Shown one piece after another: positions 34,630 to 42,674 of a stretch of 64,000 nucleotides of DNA (positions are counted from its first letter, which is position 1; each line of letters opens with the position of its first letter). The notes under the pieces were generated by a model. It saw only the letters and a program-made list of their open reading frames with translations, searched no databases and had not been told where the DNA came from. The DNA lies in assembly GCF_002272075.1 (NCBI RefSeq), contig NZ_NPBJ01000021.1:1-64000 (forward strand). Reading direction: 5' to 3'. A program made the position numbers and the translations under genes. The stretch comes from Terribacillus saccharophilus (GTDB lineage Bacteria > Bacillota > Bacilli > Bacillales > Amphibacillaceae).

Positions 34630-35481
34630 TTATTTTGCTGTTTTGGCAAGCATAAGTGCTCCGACAATACCTGCATTGTCTTCAAGACCTGGCGGAACTA
34701 AATAATTTTCCGGCAGTGGGACATAACGCTGCAGGAGTGTTTCCAGCTCCTGCTGAATCATCTCATGAAGGCCTTGCTTCTTCATAACTCCTCCACCCAT
34801 GACGATTTTCTCTGGGCTGAGCACCAATGTATAGCTCATTATTGCCTGAGCTAAATAATAGGCTTCCATCTGCCATACCGCTTCCTGATGGTACAGCTTC
34901 TGTGCTTTCTCTCCCCAGCGGGCTTCAATAGCAGGACCAGCGGCCAGCCCCTCCAAGCAGTCCTTATGATACGGGCATTTCCCTGGATACGCATCATTTG
35001 TGTTTCGACGGACAAGCAGATGACCCATTTCGGGGTGGGAAAAGCCTTGCAGTGTTTCTCCATTCACAATGGCTCCAGCACCAATACCTGTTCCAACCGT
35101 AATATACAGACAGCTGTCTGCATGTTTTGCTGCTCCGTGCATATACTCCCCTAAAGCAGCTGCGTTCACATCGGTATCCAGCCTGACCGGCACACCGAGC
35201 CTACTCTTAAGTTCCGACAGCAGCGGGTAGTCCTTCCACTGCAGCTTTGGTGTGTTGCCGATTGTGCCGTAATTTGGGCTGTCTTCTTTTACATCAACAG
35301 GTCCAAAGGCACCTACTCCTAGTGCTTCGATCTGTTTACCATGGAAGAAGTCAAACACCAGCTGCAGCGTTTCTTCCGGTTTCGTTGTCGGGAAAGATGC
35401 TCTTTCTTCTATATTTCCATGTTCGTCACCGACAGCACAAACAAATTTTGTACCGCCTGCTTCAATTGCTCCATATCGCAT
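34630..35481 (-). CDS. ROK family fructokinase
   Basis: 283 residues from ATG 35481 (GAGGTGAT upstream); the longer frame to 35649 overlaps the divergent promoter. YGAIEAGGTKFVCAVG is the phosphate loop, LDTDVNAAALGE holds the catalytic Asp, TVGTGIGAGAIVNG is the adenosine side, and HPEMGHLLV with CPYHKDCLEGLAAG is the zinc-binding insertion of ROK proteins. Close to ScrK/GmuE-type fructokinases, which phosphorylate fructose (and mannose) at C6 and so could feed mannose 6-phosphate to GDP-mannose synthesis. Cytoplasmic. Confidence 0.88.
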   Translation of the reverse strand: MRYGAIEAGGTKFVCAVGDEHGNIEERASFPTTKPEETLQLVFDFFHGKQIEALGVGAFGPVDVKEDSPNYGTIGNTPKLQWKDYPLLSELKSRLGVPVRLDTDVNAAALGEYMHGAAKHADSCLYITVGTGIGAGAIVNGETLQGFSHPEMGHLLVRRNTNDAYPGKCPYHKDCLEGLAAGPAIEARWGEKAQKLYHQEAVWQMEAYYLAQAIMSYTLVLSPEKIVMGGGVMKKQGLHEMIQQELETLLQRYVPLPENYLVPPGLEDNAGIVGALMLAKTAK

Positions 35482-35647
35482 CACTATCACCTCATTTGTC
35501 TCTCTTATTCTACTATGGAATTTTTCTCCTTCTGCGTCAATAGTTACCCTAGACTGTACAAATGCGGAAATTGTTATAAAATAGTAATATTGAATTGTAT
35601 CTAATAATCTTAAAAACTTGATTAGTCTGTCAGAAATGGGGGGATGC

Positions 35648-36529
35648 ATGATGACTGCTCTGCAAGCAGTAACTGCATTTGCGCATGAACACGATTTACG
35701 TAAAAGTTTTAATAAACTAGCCAGAAAAATTTTTGGCTTTGATTTTGAATTATTATATAAAAGCGGCTTGTGGAATGAACGTTATCACACGCATGCTTTC
35801 GCTGATAATACTCAAATTGTCGCGAACGTTTCTGTAAGCGCACTCACAGTACATATCAATCAGCAGAAGACAAAGGCGATTCAAATCGGAACCGTCATGA
35901 CTGACCCGAGCTACCAGAACCAAGGACTGGCTACACAGCTGCTGCAGCGTGTCATTCAACAATACGAAACGGACACCGATCTCATCTATCTGTTTTCCCG
36001 GCCAGGTGTGGAAAGCATCTACGAAAAACTCGGCTTCACTGCTGTACAGGAAAAAATATTTTCCATTCCGGTATCTTCTGAACCGCGCCCGGTTCCGGAT
36101 TACCGTAAGCTCAAGCCTGCTGTTAATCCGCAGGACATGGTTGTGCTGCTTGACCGTTATGGCAAACGCCATCCGCAGTCTAGTATTCTCGATGTGTCAG
36201 ACGGTCAGCATATTCTAGGCTTCCATACACTGTATGATCAAGAAATAGAGATTATTGAGCTATTAGAGCCAGCAGCTCTATTGCTTTATAAAAAGATTGG
36301 CCAGACTATGCATTTATATGAAGTGATCAGCCCAACACGGCTTGTCTGGAGGCAAATCGCAGATTACGTCGCTCAACCAGGTGTAACCGAAGTCATCTTC
36401 CATTTCACGCCGACATTTGCAGATTTGGAACCTCTCTCTCATACGCACACTGAAAGAGATACGCTCTTCGTAAACAAACCAGAGCTGTTGCCCGCGGATT
36501 TCCTGTTTCCCGAATTGTCTCATGCATAA
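35648..36529 (+). CDS. GNAT family N-acetyltransferase with extra C-terminal domain
   Basis: 293 residues, starting at one of two adjacent ATGs (35648 or 35651) after GGGGGG. The first 155 residues are a GNAT domain: TKAIQIGTVMTDPSYQNQGL, ATQLLQRVIQQYE and FSRPGVESIYEKLGF. The remaining 140 residues (from about PVPDYRKLKP) resemble the C-terminal part of Eis-like or mycothiol-type GNAT proteins only weakly. Acceptor unknown. Followed 40 nt later by the DUF2536 gene, probably in one transcript. Confidence 0.82.
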   Translation: MMTALQAVTAFAHEHDLRKSFNKLARKIFGFDFELLYKSGLWNERYHTHAFADNTQIVANVSVSALTVHINQQKTKAIQIGTVMTDPSYQNQGLATQLLQRVIQQYETDTDLIYLFSRPGVESIYEKLGFTAVQEKIFSIPVSSEPRPVPDYRKLKPAVNPQDMVVLLDRYGKRHPQSSILDVSDGQHILGFHTLYDQEIEIIELLEPAALLLYKKIGQTMHLYEVISPTRLVWRQIADYVAQPGVTEVIFHFTPTFADLEPLSHTHTERDTLFVNKPELLPADFLFPELSHA

Positions 36530-36569
36530 TATAATGGGATAAAGCTGTGATAGAAAGGAACGAAAAGCA

Positions 36570-36770
36570 ATGCTAGATTTAGAAATGCTGAAAGACAAGG
36601 TCGAATTTTTCGAAGCGCATGACTTGTCCACATTAGAAAAGAAAATCAACGAACAAATCCAACACAACAAAGCAATTCTGCTTGAGCTGCACCACGTAGC
36701 GCATAACATGCATGTAGATGAGAACGGCCGACGCTTTTTTAGTGCTGTTGCGCATTTTAAGGCAAAGTAA
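36570..36770 (+). CDS. DUF2536 family small protein
   Basis: 66 residues: MLDLEMLKDKVEFFEAHDL, LEKKINEQIQHNKAILLELH and DENGRRFFSAVAHFKAK. This is a conserved small protein of Bacillaceae (DUF2536; B. subtilis YrzA, from memory). Soluble, helix then beta strand. Function unknown. Reached from the acetyltransferase gene by a 40-nt gap with AAAGGAA before the ATG. Confidence 0.8.
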   Translation: MLDLEMLKDKVEFFEAHDLSTLEKKINEQIQHNKAILLELHHVAHNMHVDENGRRFFSAVAHFKAK

Positions 36771-36860
36771 ATGCTTGCTTATTAGCACATCTTTAAGCGA
36801 AGACAGAGACTCAATACCGACATCCTCTTAGATATATTATCCGGTAAGAGTTTTACATAA

Positions 36861-36887
36861 AAATACCGTCCACACGGACGGTATTTT
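36861..36887. terminator. Bidirectional terminator
   Basis: Stem AAATACCGTCC with GGACGGTATTT, 4-nt loop and T runs on both strands, between the convergent DUF2536 and CitMHS genes (8 nt after the stop of the latter). Confidence 0.88.
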
Positions 36888-36894
36888 TGCGTTC

Positions 36895-38190
36895 CTAGAA
36901 GATAATCCCTGTAACGATCGCAACCGCAATAACAGCAAACGCTGTTCCAGTTGCCCAGAGAATCGTGAATCGCTGGAATTCCCCGAAGTCTACTTTAGAC
37001 ATTCCGACAAGCAAGTATGTAGCCGGAACGAGCGGGCTAAGTAAATGGACAGGCTGTCCGAGCAAGGAGGCACGAGCTATTTCCGCTGCTGAGAAGCCAT
37101 AGTTGGCAGCTGCTTCTGCCAAAATAGGAACAACGCCGAAGTAATAGGCATCGTTAGACATAAAGAATGTAAATGGAATACTCGTAACTGCAACAATGAT
37201 ACTGAAAGCAGGACCCCATGAATCTGGAATAATGGAAATAAGGCTTGTTGCCATCGCATCCACCATTTCAGTACCAGATAGGATACCTGTGAAAATACCA
37301 GCTGCAAATACAAGCGATACGACAGCAAGTACGTTTCCAGCGTGATCAGCAATACGCTCTTTCTGCTGTTTCAAGTTCGGGTAGTTGATTGTGATTGCCA
37401 CTGCAAATGCAAGCATGAACAATACTGGTAGCGGCATGACACCCTCAATCAGACCAAACATCAATAATGCCGTTAATGCGAAGTTGACCCATAATAGGTG
37501 TGGACGCTTCAGTGATGCATCAACTGTAGCAGCCTGCTGTTGAAGGATACGCCGCTCTGCATCATCGAAAGTTACAACACCAAGACGTTTCTTTTCACGG
37601 CGTCCCATGATGAAAGCAGTGAAGAAGATCCAGATTGCTCCGCCGACCATAGTTGGGATTAGTGGAACAAATACATCACCTACATCAACATTAAGGGCTG
37701 CAGCAGCACGTGCTGTCGGTCCGCCCCACGGTACCATGTTCGTCAAACTTACACACATGACGGCAATTGCCGGCAATATGAGTGGATTCATTTTCAGTCT
37801 CTGGTACAGCGGGAAGAACGCAGAGACAGTGATCATATAACTTGTTGTTCCATCCCCATCCAAGGACACAACAAGTGCAAGAGCAGCTGTACCCATAACA
37901 ATCTTCGTCGGATCACCTTTAACCGCTTTCAAAATACGGCCGACGACTGGATCGAATAAACCTGCATCAATCATGATTCCGAAATATAGAATCGCAAATA
38001 ATAGCATGATTCCAGTTGGTGCCAAGTCTGTGATACCTTGCAGTGACATTTCCCCTAAGTCACCGGCATGCCCGGTCAGTACTGCAAAAATAGCCGGGAT
38101 GATCATCAGCGCAATGAGCGCAGACAGCTTTTTCGTCATAATCAAATACATGAATAGAAAGACCATCAAGAATCCCATTATTGCTAACAT
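36895..38190 (-). CDS. CitMHS family citrate-divalent cation:proton symporter
   Basis: 431 residues with about 12 transmembrane helices. Family signatures: MTKKLSALIALMIIPAIFAV, GIMLLFAILYFGIMIDAGLF, LDGDGTTSYMITVSAFFPLY and MVPWGGPTARAAAALN. Imports citrate complexed with Mg2+ (CitM) or Ca2+ (CitH/CitN); the metal cannot be read from sequence. GGGGG lies about 9 nt before the ATG. A perfect cre site overlaps the probable promoter, so carbon catabolite repression by CcpA is expected, as for citM in B. subtilis. No citrate two-component system is adjacent. Confidence 0.92.
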   Translation of the reverse strand: MLAIMGFLMVFLFMYLIMTKKLSALIALMIIPAIFAVLTGHAGDLGEMSLQGITDLAPTGIMLLFAILYFGIMIDAGLFDPVVGRILKAVKGDPTKIVMGTAALALVVSLDGDGTTSYMITVSAFFPLYQRLKMNPLILPAIAVMCVSLTNMVPWGGPTARAAAALNVDVGDVFVPLIPTMVGGAIWIFFTAFIMGRREKKRLGVVTFDDAERRILQQQAATVDASLKRPHLLWVNFALTALLMFGLIEGVMPLPVLFMLAFAVAITINYPNLKQQKERIADHAGNVLAVVSLVFAAGIFTGILSGTEMVDAMATSLISIIPDSWGPAFSIIVAVTSIPFTFFMSNDAYYFGVVPILAEAAANYGFSAAEIARASLLGQPVHLLSPLVPATYLLVGMSKVDFGEFQRFTILWATGTAFAVIAVAIVTGIIF

Positions 38191-38265
38191 CCTAAATCCC
38201 CCTCATCGTCTCCTGAAACAATTCCCCCAAATCCTAAGCAGCGTTGCATAATATATTACAACTAT

Positions 38266-38280
38266 TGTATGCGCTTCCAA
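38266..38280 (-). promoter_or_regulatory. cre (CcpA) site upstream of the CitMHS gene
   Basis: The minus strand reads TTGGAAGCGCATACA, a full match to the consensus WTGNAANCGNWNNCW. It begins 76 nt before the start codon and its TTGGAA may be the -35, with TAATAT 16 nt later, so bound CcpA would block the promoter. The rest of the 354-bp gap (38281-38544) shows no gene or clear terminator. Confidence 0.75.
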
Positions 38281-38544
38281 ATATAATTTCAACAGTTTTG
38301 TTACTTTTTTAAGTAAGAAAACTAATCATAGAATCAGAATGAGCTCTATAACAGCTTTTCCCCTTGAAAATCAGGTAGAATCACCTATGTTTAGATCATT
38401 ATAAACACGTTAAACACCCTCTACCGTATAACACAATTACCCTTTATAAGTTATACTATTTCACCGTCCCTAGTTTTCATTTTTAATAATCCTATTGCAT
38501 TCTGTTACCCAAAACTTTTACCTTTCTCTATCATAAAATATACC

Positions 38545-39471
38545 TTACCCAAAAAGAATACCGGCCATATACACTACGATGGTAACAGTGATACTGCTCA
38601 AAACTGTCGTCACAAGAACAGTTTGCGCTGCCAAATCCGGGTTGTTATTATACTCCAAAGCGAATATTGAACTGTTCCTGGAAGTCGGAAATGAGCTGGC
38701 AATAAACAGTGACTGTGCGACAGTCCCGTCAAGACCAAGCAGGAAAATGATACCTAAGGCTGCAGCCGGACCGATCAGAAGGCGGGCTATCGTACTCAAA
38801 TAAAGCACAACATGCGGACGCTTCAGCTGAATTTGTGCTACTTGGGCTCCAAGTGTGATCAATGCCACAGCAAGGAAGGCATCGGCTATGGAGGTGATAG
38901 GATTCCAGAGAAATGTCGGAATGTCCACATGGAATGATGCGCATAACACACCGAGGATAATTGCATAAATCATTGGCAGCCGGAGAAGTTCCTTCAAGAT
39001 AGCATTTCCTTGGCTTTTAACACTCACCATATTGTAAAGACCGTATGTAAAGGTGAGTAGATTCTGATAGACCATGACAATCAGCTGAATGGATACTCCG
39101 AGCGGATTTGACTGGAAAACGAGCTGACTGACAGGAATTCCGTAATTCCCTGAGTTCATAAGCACCACGCTGTTCTTATAGGTCGCGGCCACTCCTCGAT
39201 CCAGCTTGAACAGTCTGCTCGTAATTTCCGTAAAGCTGATGGAAAACGCAGTAAACAGCAGAAGGAATAAAATGATCTGACCAAACACAGAAAGCGGCAT
39301 ACTGCTTTGATACATATTAATAAAACCGTTCACAGGCAGGAAGCAATACGTCAGCAGCTTGGACAAGGTTCCCAGCTGTAATGAAAATTTTCGCTGCAGG
39401 ATGACGCCGACAGCAAGAAGAATCAATAAAGGCGCAATAACTTCCAAGAAAATCAATGATAATACAGCCAT
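38545..39471 (-). CDS. AEC family transporter (auxin efflux carrier-like)
   Basis: 308 residues in ten hydrophobic helices in two inverted halves, beginning SLIFLEVIAPLLILLAVGVI. The central LMNSGNYGIPVSQLVF and the C-terminal FIASSFPTSRNSSIFALEYN are the crossover-type motifs of AEC permeases (compare YfdV, MleP/MalP, YwkB). Members export or exchange carboxylates such as malate. AAGGAGGG lies 6 nt before the ATG. Adjacent to the citrate symporter gene on the same strand but 354 bp apart, so a common dicarboxylate or citrate theme is only suggestive. Confidence 0.88.
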   Translation of the reverse strand: MAVLSLIFLEVIAPLLILLAVGVILQRKFSLQLGTLSKLLTYCFLPVNGFINMYQSSMPLSVFGQIILFLLLFTAFSISFTEITSRLFKLDRGVAATYKNSVVLMNSGNYGIPVSQLVFQSNPLGVSIQLIVMVYQNLLTFTYGLYNMVSVKSQGNAILKELLRLPMIYAIILGVLCASFHVDIPTFLWNPITSIADAFLAVALITLGAQVAQIQLKRPHVVLYLSTIARLLIGPAAALGIIFLLGLDGTVAQSLFIASSFPTSRNSSIFALEYNNNPDLAAQTVLVTTVLSSITVTIVVYMAGILFG

Positions 39472-39545
39472 GTGCTCCCTCCTTTTGTAAGCGAATACAT
39501 GGGTATTATACCCCTACCTTTATCAAAACTCTATAGGAAGCAATT

Positions 39546-39573
39546 AAAAAAGCAGCCACTCTACGTGGCTGCT
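39546..39573 (-). terminator. Terminator of the choice-of-anchor I gene
   Basis: A 9-bp perfect stem (39551-39559 with 39565-39573) and six T residues on the minus strand, 4 nt after the stop codon. Confidence 0.85.
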
Positions 39574-39577
39574 TCCA

Positions 39578-41650
39578 CTATACTCTTTTGCGAAGCTTGT
39601 TTATCCCAAAGAAAATGACACCGGCAGCAACGAGTGCAACGCCTCCAAGCAGCCAATTAAACACATTCGTGCTCGTATTCGGTAATGGCTGTCCTTCTGC
39701 ATCATCAGTATCTGATTTAGCTGAAGCAGTTGTCTGTACATTGTCCTGCTGATCCGATTCAGGCTCTGTTGTCGTATTTTCTGTCTCAGTCTCTGTTTGT
39801 TCTTCCACTTTCTCTGTATCTTGCTTTGGTTCTTCTGCGTTTGTTTCTTCCTCATCTACCGGTTCAGGTGTCACTTCGGCTGGAACTTCTGTTTCCGGCT
39901 CATTCGGTTCAGTCACCGGCTGCTCGGTCTCTTCTTCCTCTTCCGGGACTGGTTCCGGCTGTGTTTCGGCTTTTTCCCCAAGTGCGTAGGCAGCAATCGT
40001 ACCTGACACTTCATGTGCCGCTAATAACAGTGTCTGCCCTGTCGGACTTTCTTCTGCCGGAATGTACGTCAGTCCTTCTGGTGCAACATCACCGCTTGCA
40101 CTATCCACAGCTGCTTCATCTCCTTGGAAGTTACGGCTGGAGAAATACGTCGAGAACGCTGGGCTGTTTGGATTCGTCACATCATAAGCCATGATACCGC
40201 CTGTCCGCTCCAAACCGATAAATGCATACGTTTTGCCGTCTACATCACCAGTTATAACAGCTTCCGGCTCAGGTCCTTTATCATCACTGCGATTATCAAG
40301 CTTATCTTCATCGTTTGTTGTATTGAAATAATCCGGAATTGCTTCGGCTGTTATTTTCTCAAAATCGGCGCCGCTATCGTATACCTGCTGTAAGGAATCC
40401 GCATCCCAAATCGAGAAGCTCCGCCCGCCGAATCCATAGACAGCTTCATATTTGCCGTCAGCATTTTTCGGGGCCACAATACTTGTGTTCAAACGGCCTA
40501 GCTTTTCATCCTCAAACAAGCCATCCTGCACAAGCTGATTAAGCTGCTCCTGCGTATATCCTTCATACAAATCTGCATTCAATGCGTATGCATCCTCTGC
40601 GGCTAAATCAGCCACCCGCATTTCCTCAGAGAAGCCTTCCCAGTCCTGGGCATCGCCTTCATTGGCTGTAATAAGGTATGTCTTCCCTCCGGATTGGAAT
40701 GCTGTCATCCCGTCCGGCATGTACATGCTGAGTACTGGCCAATTGCCGATCTGGATACCATCATCTTTATTGGATGGATCCAGCTCTATACCTTCCTGAG
40801 AGAAATCCTTATAACCCAAGCTTTTTACTGTAGTAAAGCTGTTTGTATTCAAATCCAGCTTCGCAATAGCATTGCTTTCCTGAATAGCTACATACGCATA
40901 ACGATTATCTTCATCTACAGTTATGTATTCCGGTTCCAGGTTTTCCGCGTAAGATGAATTTTCCGGATCCGGATTTACTTTACGGACATCAGAATCCACG
41001 ATGTCATCGGTGAATGCTGCTGTTTCAGCTGTCAGGTTATCCAAACCATTTGCTATATTAATGATACTGACAGAGCCCTCAGGATTGACTGAGTAATCAT
41101 CAGAAGGTTCTCCTTCATTGGCAACAAGCACTTTCGAGCCATCATGTGTGAAAGTAACCATGTCCGGCAATGCCCCTACTTCAACACTAGCCAGCTTGTT
41201 GCCATCCGTATCGAGCAGGACGACATGGCCTGGATCAGTCTTCACCGCACTTGGTACCGACACCGCAATATATTTACCTTCCGGATGAATGGCGACACTA
41301 GTTACATCGGAAGCACTTACTCCGAATGATTCCAGAGATACACGTTTCAGGAGCGGAATTTCTCCATTTCCATCCTTTAATCCATTCAAATCGAGAATAT
41401 CCAAAGCTCTGGCTGCACCATTCACTGAGAAGGCACGTTTGGTGTTAGCATCATATGCTACAATCTCTGTTCCGCCTTCACCGATTCCGCTGCCGCTGTT
41501 ATAGCGGCCAATCTGTTCCACTTGAAGCGCTTGTGCTTGATCTCTGTTATATACCTTCAGTTCTTCTGCATGTCCCACCGCGGGCAATGCTAAACTAGCC
41601 GCCGCTAGCGACATGGCTGTCCATTTCTTCCAACTCTTCACCTTCGCCAC
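39578..41650 (-). CDS. LPXTG-type surface protein with choice-of-anchor I domain
   Basis: 690 residues. Signal peptide (about 1-28, WTAMSLAAASLALPAVGHAEE); a large seven-bladed-propeller-like domain (about 30-555: AYDANTKRAFSVNG, SVAIHPEGKYIAVSVPS, FTHDGSKVLVANEGEPSDDY, YITANEGDAQDWEGFSEEMR, PEPEAVITGDVDGKTYAFIG, LLLAAHEVSGTIAAY) as in choice-of-anchor I proteins; a Glu/Pro/Thr-rich wall spacer (about 560-655); then LPNTS, a membrane helix (VFNWLLGGVALVAAGVIFFG) and the tail NKLRKRV. The last motif is LPNTS rather than LPXTG, a known accepted variant for some sortases. Probably wall-anchored; enzymatic role (phytase- or phosphatase-like) unproven. Starts at GTG. Confidence 0.87.
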   Translation of the reverse strand: MAKVKSWKKWTAMSLAAASLALPAVGHAEELKVYNRDQAQALQVEQIGRYNSGSGIGEGGTEIVAYDANTKRAFSVNGAARALDILDLNGLKDGNGEIPLLKRVSLESFGVSASDVTSVAIHPEGKYIAVSVPSAVKTDPGHVVLLDTDGNKLASVEVGALPDMVTFTHDGSKVLVANEGEPSDDYSVNPEGSVSIINIANGLDNLTAETAAFTDDIVDSDVRKVNPDPENSSYAENLEPEYITVDEDNRYAYVAIQESNAIAKLDLNTNSFTTVKSLGYKDFSQEGIELDPSNKDDGIQIGNWPVLSMYMPDGMTAFQSGGKTYLITANEGDAQDWEGFSEEMRVADLAAEDAYALNADLYEGYTQEQLNQLVQDGLFEDEKLGRLNTSIVAPKNADGKYEAVYGFGGRSFSIWDADSLQQVYDSGADFEKITAEAIPDYFNTTNDEDKLDNRSDDKGPEPEAVITGDVDGKTYAFIGLERTGGIMAYDVTNPNSPAFSTYFSSRNFQGDEAAVDSASGDVAPEGLTYIPAEESPTGQTLLLAAHEVSGTIAAYALGEKAETQPEPVPEEEEETEQPVTEPNEPETEVPAEVTPEPVDEEETNAEEPKQDTEKVEEQTETETENTTTEPESDQQDNVQTTASAKSDTDDAEGQPLPNTSTNVFNWLLGGVALVAAGVIFFGINKLRKRV

Positions 41651-41748
41651 CCCAACCCTATCATTAGAATATGTATGATAGTCATCATAGCTTATGGGCT
41701 TGAAGTTCCTGTTAAAAGTGTATGAAGTTCTTGTAATGTTGCAGGACA

Positions 41749-41778
41749 GAAAAGAAGGCTGCCATTACATGGCAGCCT
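41749..41778 (-). terminator. Terminator at the end of the adhesin-sortase unit
   Basis: A perfect 9-bp stem (41756-41764 with 41770-41778), 5-nt loop and TTCTTTTC on the minus strand. It lies 300 nt beyond the sortase stop, after the small frame at 41852. Confidence 0.65.
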
Positions 41779-41851
41779 AAAGGTTTCATTTACCGTATCC
41801 CTCAACGTCCCCAACGCTTTAAGAATACTATAGTTTGATAGTATCTATTTA

Positions 41852-41959
41852 TTATCTTAAAAACAGAAAATACATGGACAATAGACACGCATAGAACAAT
41901 CCAGATACCAGAATTGCATTCCACAAACCAACAAAAAAGTTGTTTTCTTTCAGGATCAT
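41852..41959 (-). CDS. Small hydrophobic protein downstream of sortase
   Basis: 35 codons: an Asn/Lys start (MILKENNFFVG) and one long hydrophobic helix (LWNAILVSGLFYACLLSMYF), ending FLR. AAAGGATG lies about 5 nt before the ATG. Its ATG overlaps the stop of another 30-codon frame (TTG at 42048, ends 41956; contains ADIEENLTAAEERMDQ) in ATGA form. Both lie between the sortase stop and the terminator, so they would be on the adhesin-sortase transcript. No homologue recognised; expression unproven. Confidence 0.4.
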   Translation of the reverse strand: MILKENNFFVGLWNAILVSGLFYACLLSMYFLFLR

Positions 41960-42085
41960 TGGTCCATCCTTTCCTCAGCAGCAGTAAGATTCTCTTCTAT
42001 ATCAGCATTATCGGTTTGGATCTGGCTCCTCTTTAGATGTTTACCCAATTTTCATACGAATATTTCCGAAGTGAATGACATGTAA

Positions 42086-42673
42086 TCAGGTCTTTTGTAC
42101 TTCTATCAATTTGCCTGTCACAGCAACTCGCTGTTTTCCTGAGAGTGTACAGGTAACTAATGTAATCTCTGGTTTATCTGTATTTTCCAGAATTGCGATA
42201 TCATTAGGCTCCACAATCTTTACACTGTCTACTTCATATATATAGGTTGCATCTTTATCCTGGAGTTTAATTTCTGCTCCTGCCTTCACTTCAGGTAACT
42301 GCCTGAAGAAGCGATCCCCGCGATATCCACGATGACCAGCTATCGAGAAATTATCCTTAGCAGGATTTTGGTTCGTCTTAATTTGCGTCAATGCTGCAGC
42401 TAAATTCTCATCAGTTGTCTCGTTAAGCACATATTGCTCTAATTCGATTGATGGAATTTCAAGCTTCATCATATCGGCTAATTCATTCTCCGACCACTTT
42501 TGATTTTTCTCTTCCCCGACTTGCGGTACGTCTCCTGCCTCGATACTAGCGAAGGCTTTTTCTAATTCGTTCACTTCTTTCGCATGCATTCTTTCTATAG
42601 AGAGGGGAGTGGCAACTAGCGCCACTCCTAGCAAAAGAAACACTACCCCTGCTATCAGTTTTCCTTTTTTCAT
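42086..42673 (-). CDS. Sortase (class A-like)
   Basis: 195 residues from ATG 42673. N-terminal membrane anchor (about 5-25, KLIAGVVFLLLGVALVATPL), then the sortase barrel: catalytic His in IAGHRGYRGDRFF, Cys in TLVTCTLSGKQR and Arg in the same segment (QRVAVTGKLIE). The short Cys-to-Arg loop and N-terminal anchor suggest class A, though class D is not excluded. Transpeptidase that cleaves LPXT-G and joins the protein to lipid II or peptidoglycan. The ATG is 1 nt after the stop codon of the giant adhesin, so the two are coupled and the adhesin (LPQTG) is its likely main substrate; the LPNTS protein at 39578 may be another. Confidence 0.9.
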   Translation of the reverse strand: MKKGKLIAGVVFLLLGVALVATPLSIERMHAKEVNELEKAFASIEAGDVPQVGEEKNQKWSENELADMMKLEIPSIELEQYVLNETTDENLAAALTQIKTNQNPAKDNFSIAGHRGYRGDRFFRQLPEVKAGAEIKLQDKDATYIYEVDSVKIVEPNDIAILENTDKPEITLVTCTLSGKQRVAVTGKLIEVQKT

Positions 42674-42674
42674 C

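Noticed and set aside
38426-38456. GTATAAC...GTTATAC inverted repeat downstream of the AEC gene
   Set aside because: Seven-base arms with a 17-nt spacer and no T run; neither a convincing terminator nor a known operator.
39730-40194. 154-codon plus-strand frame opposite the choice-of-anchor I gene
   Set aside because: Low-complexity Leu/Ser/Pro product that mirrors the Glu/Pro/Thr-rich spacer on the other strand; no ribosome site.
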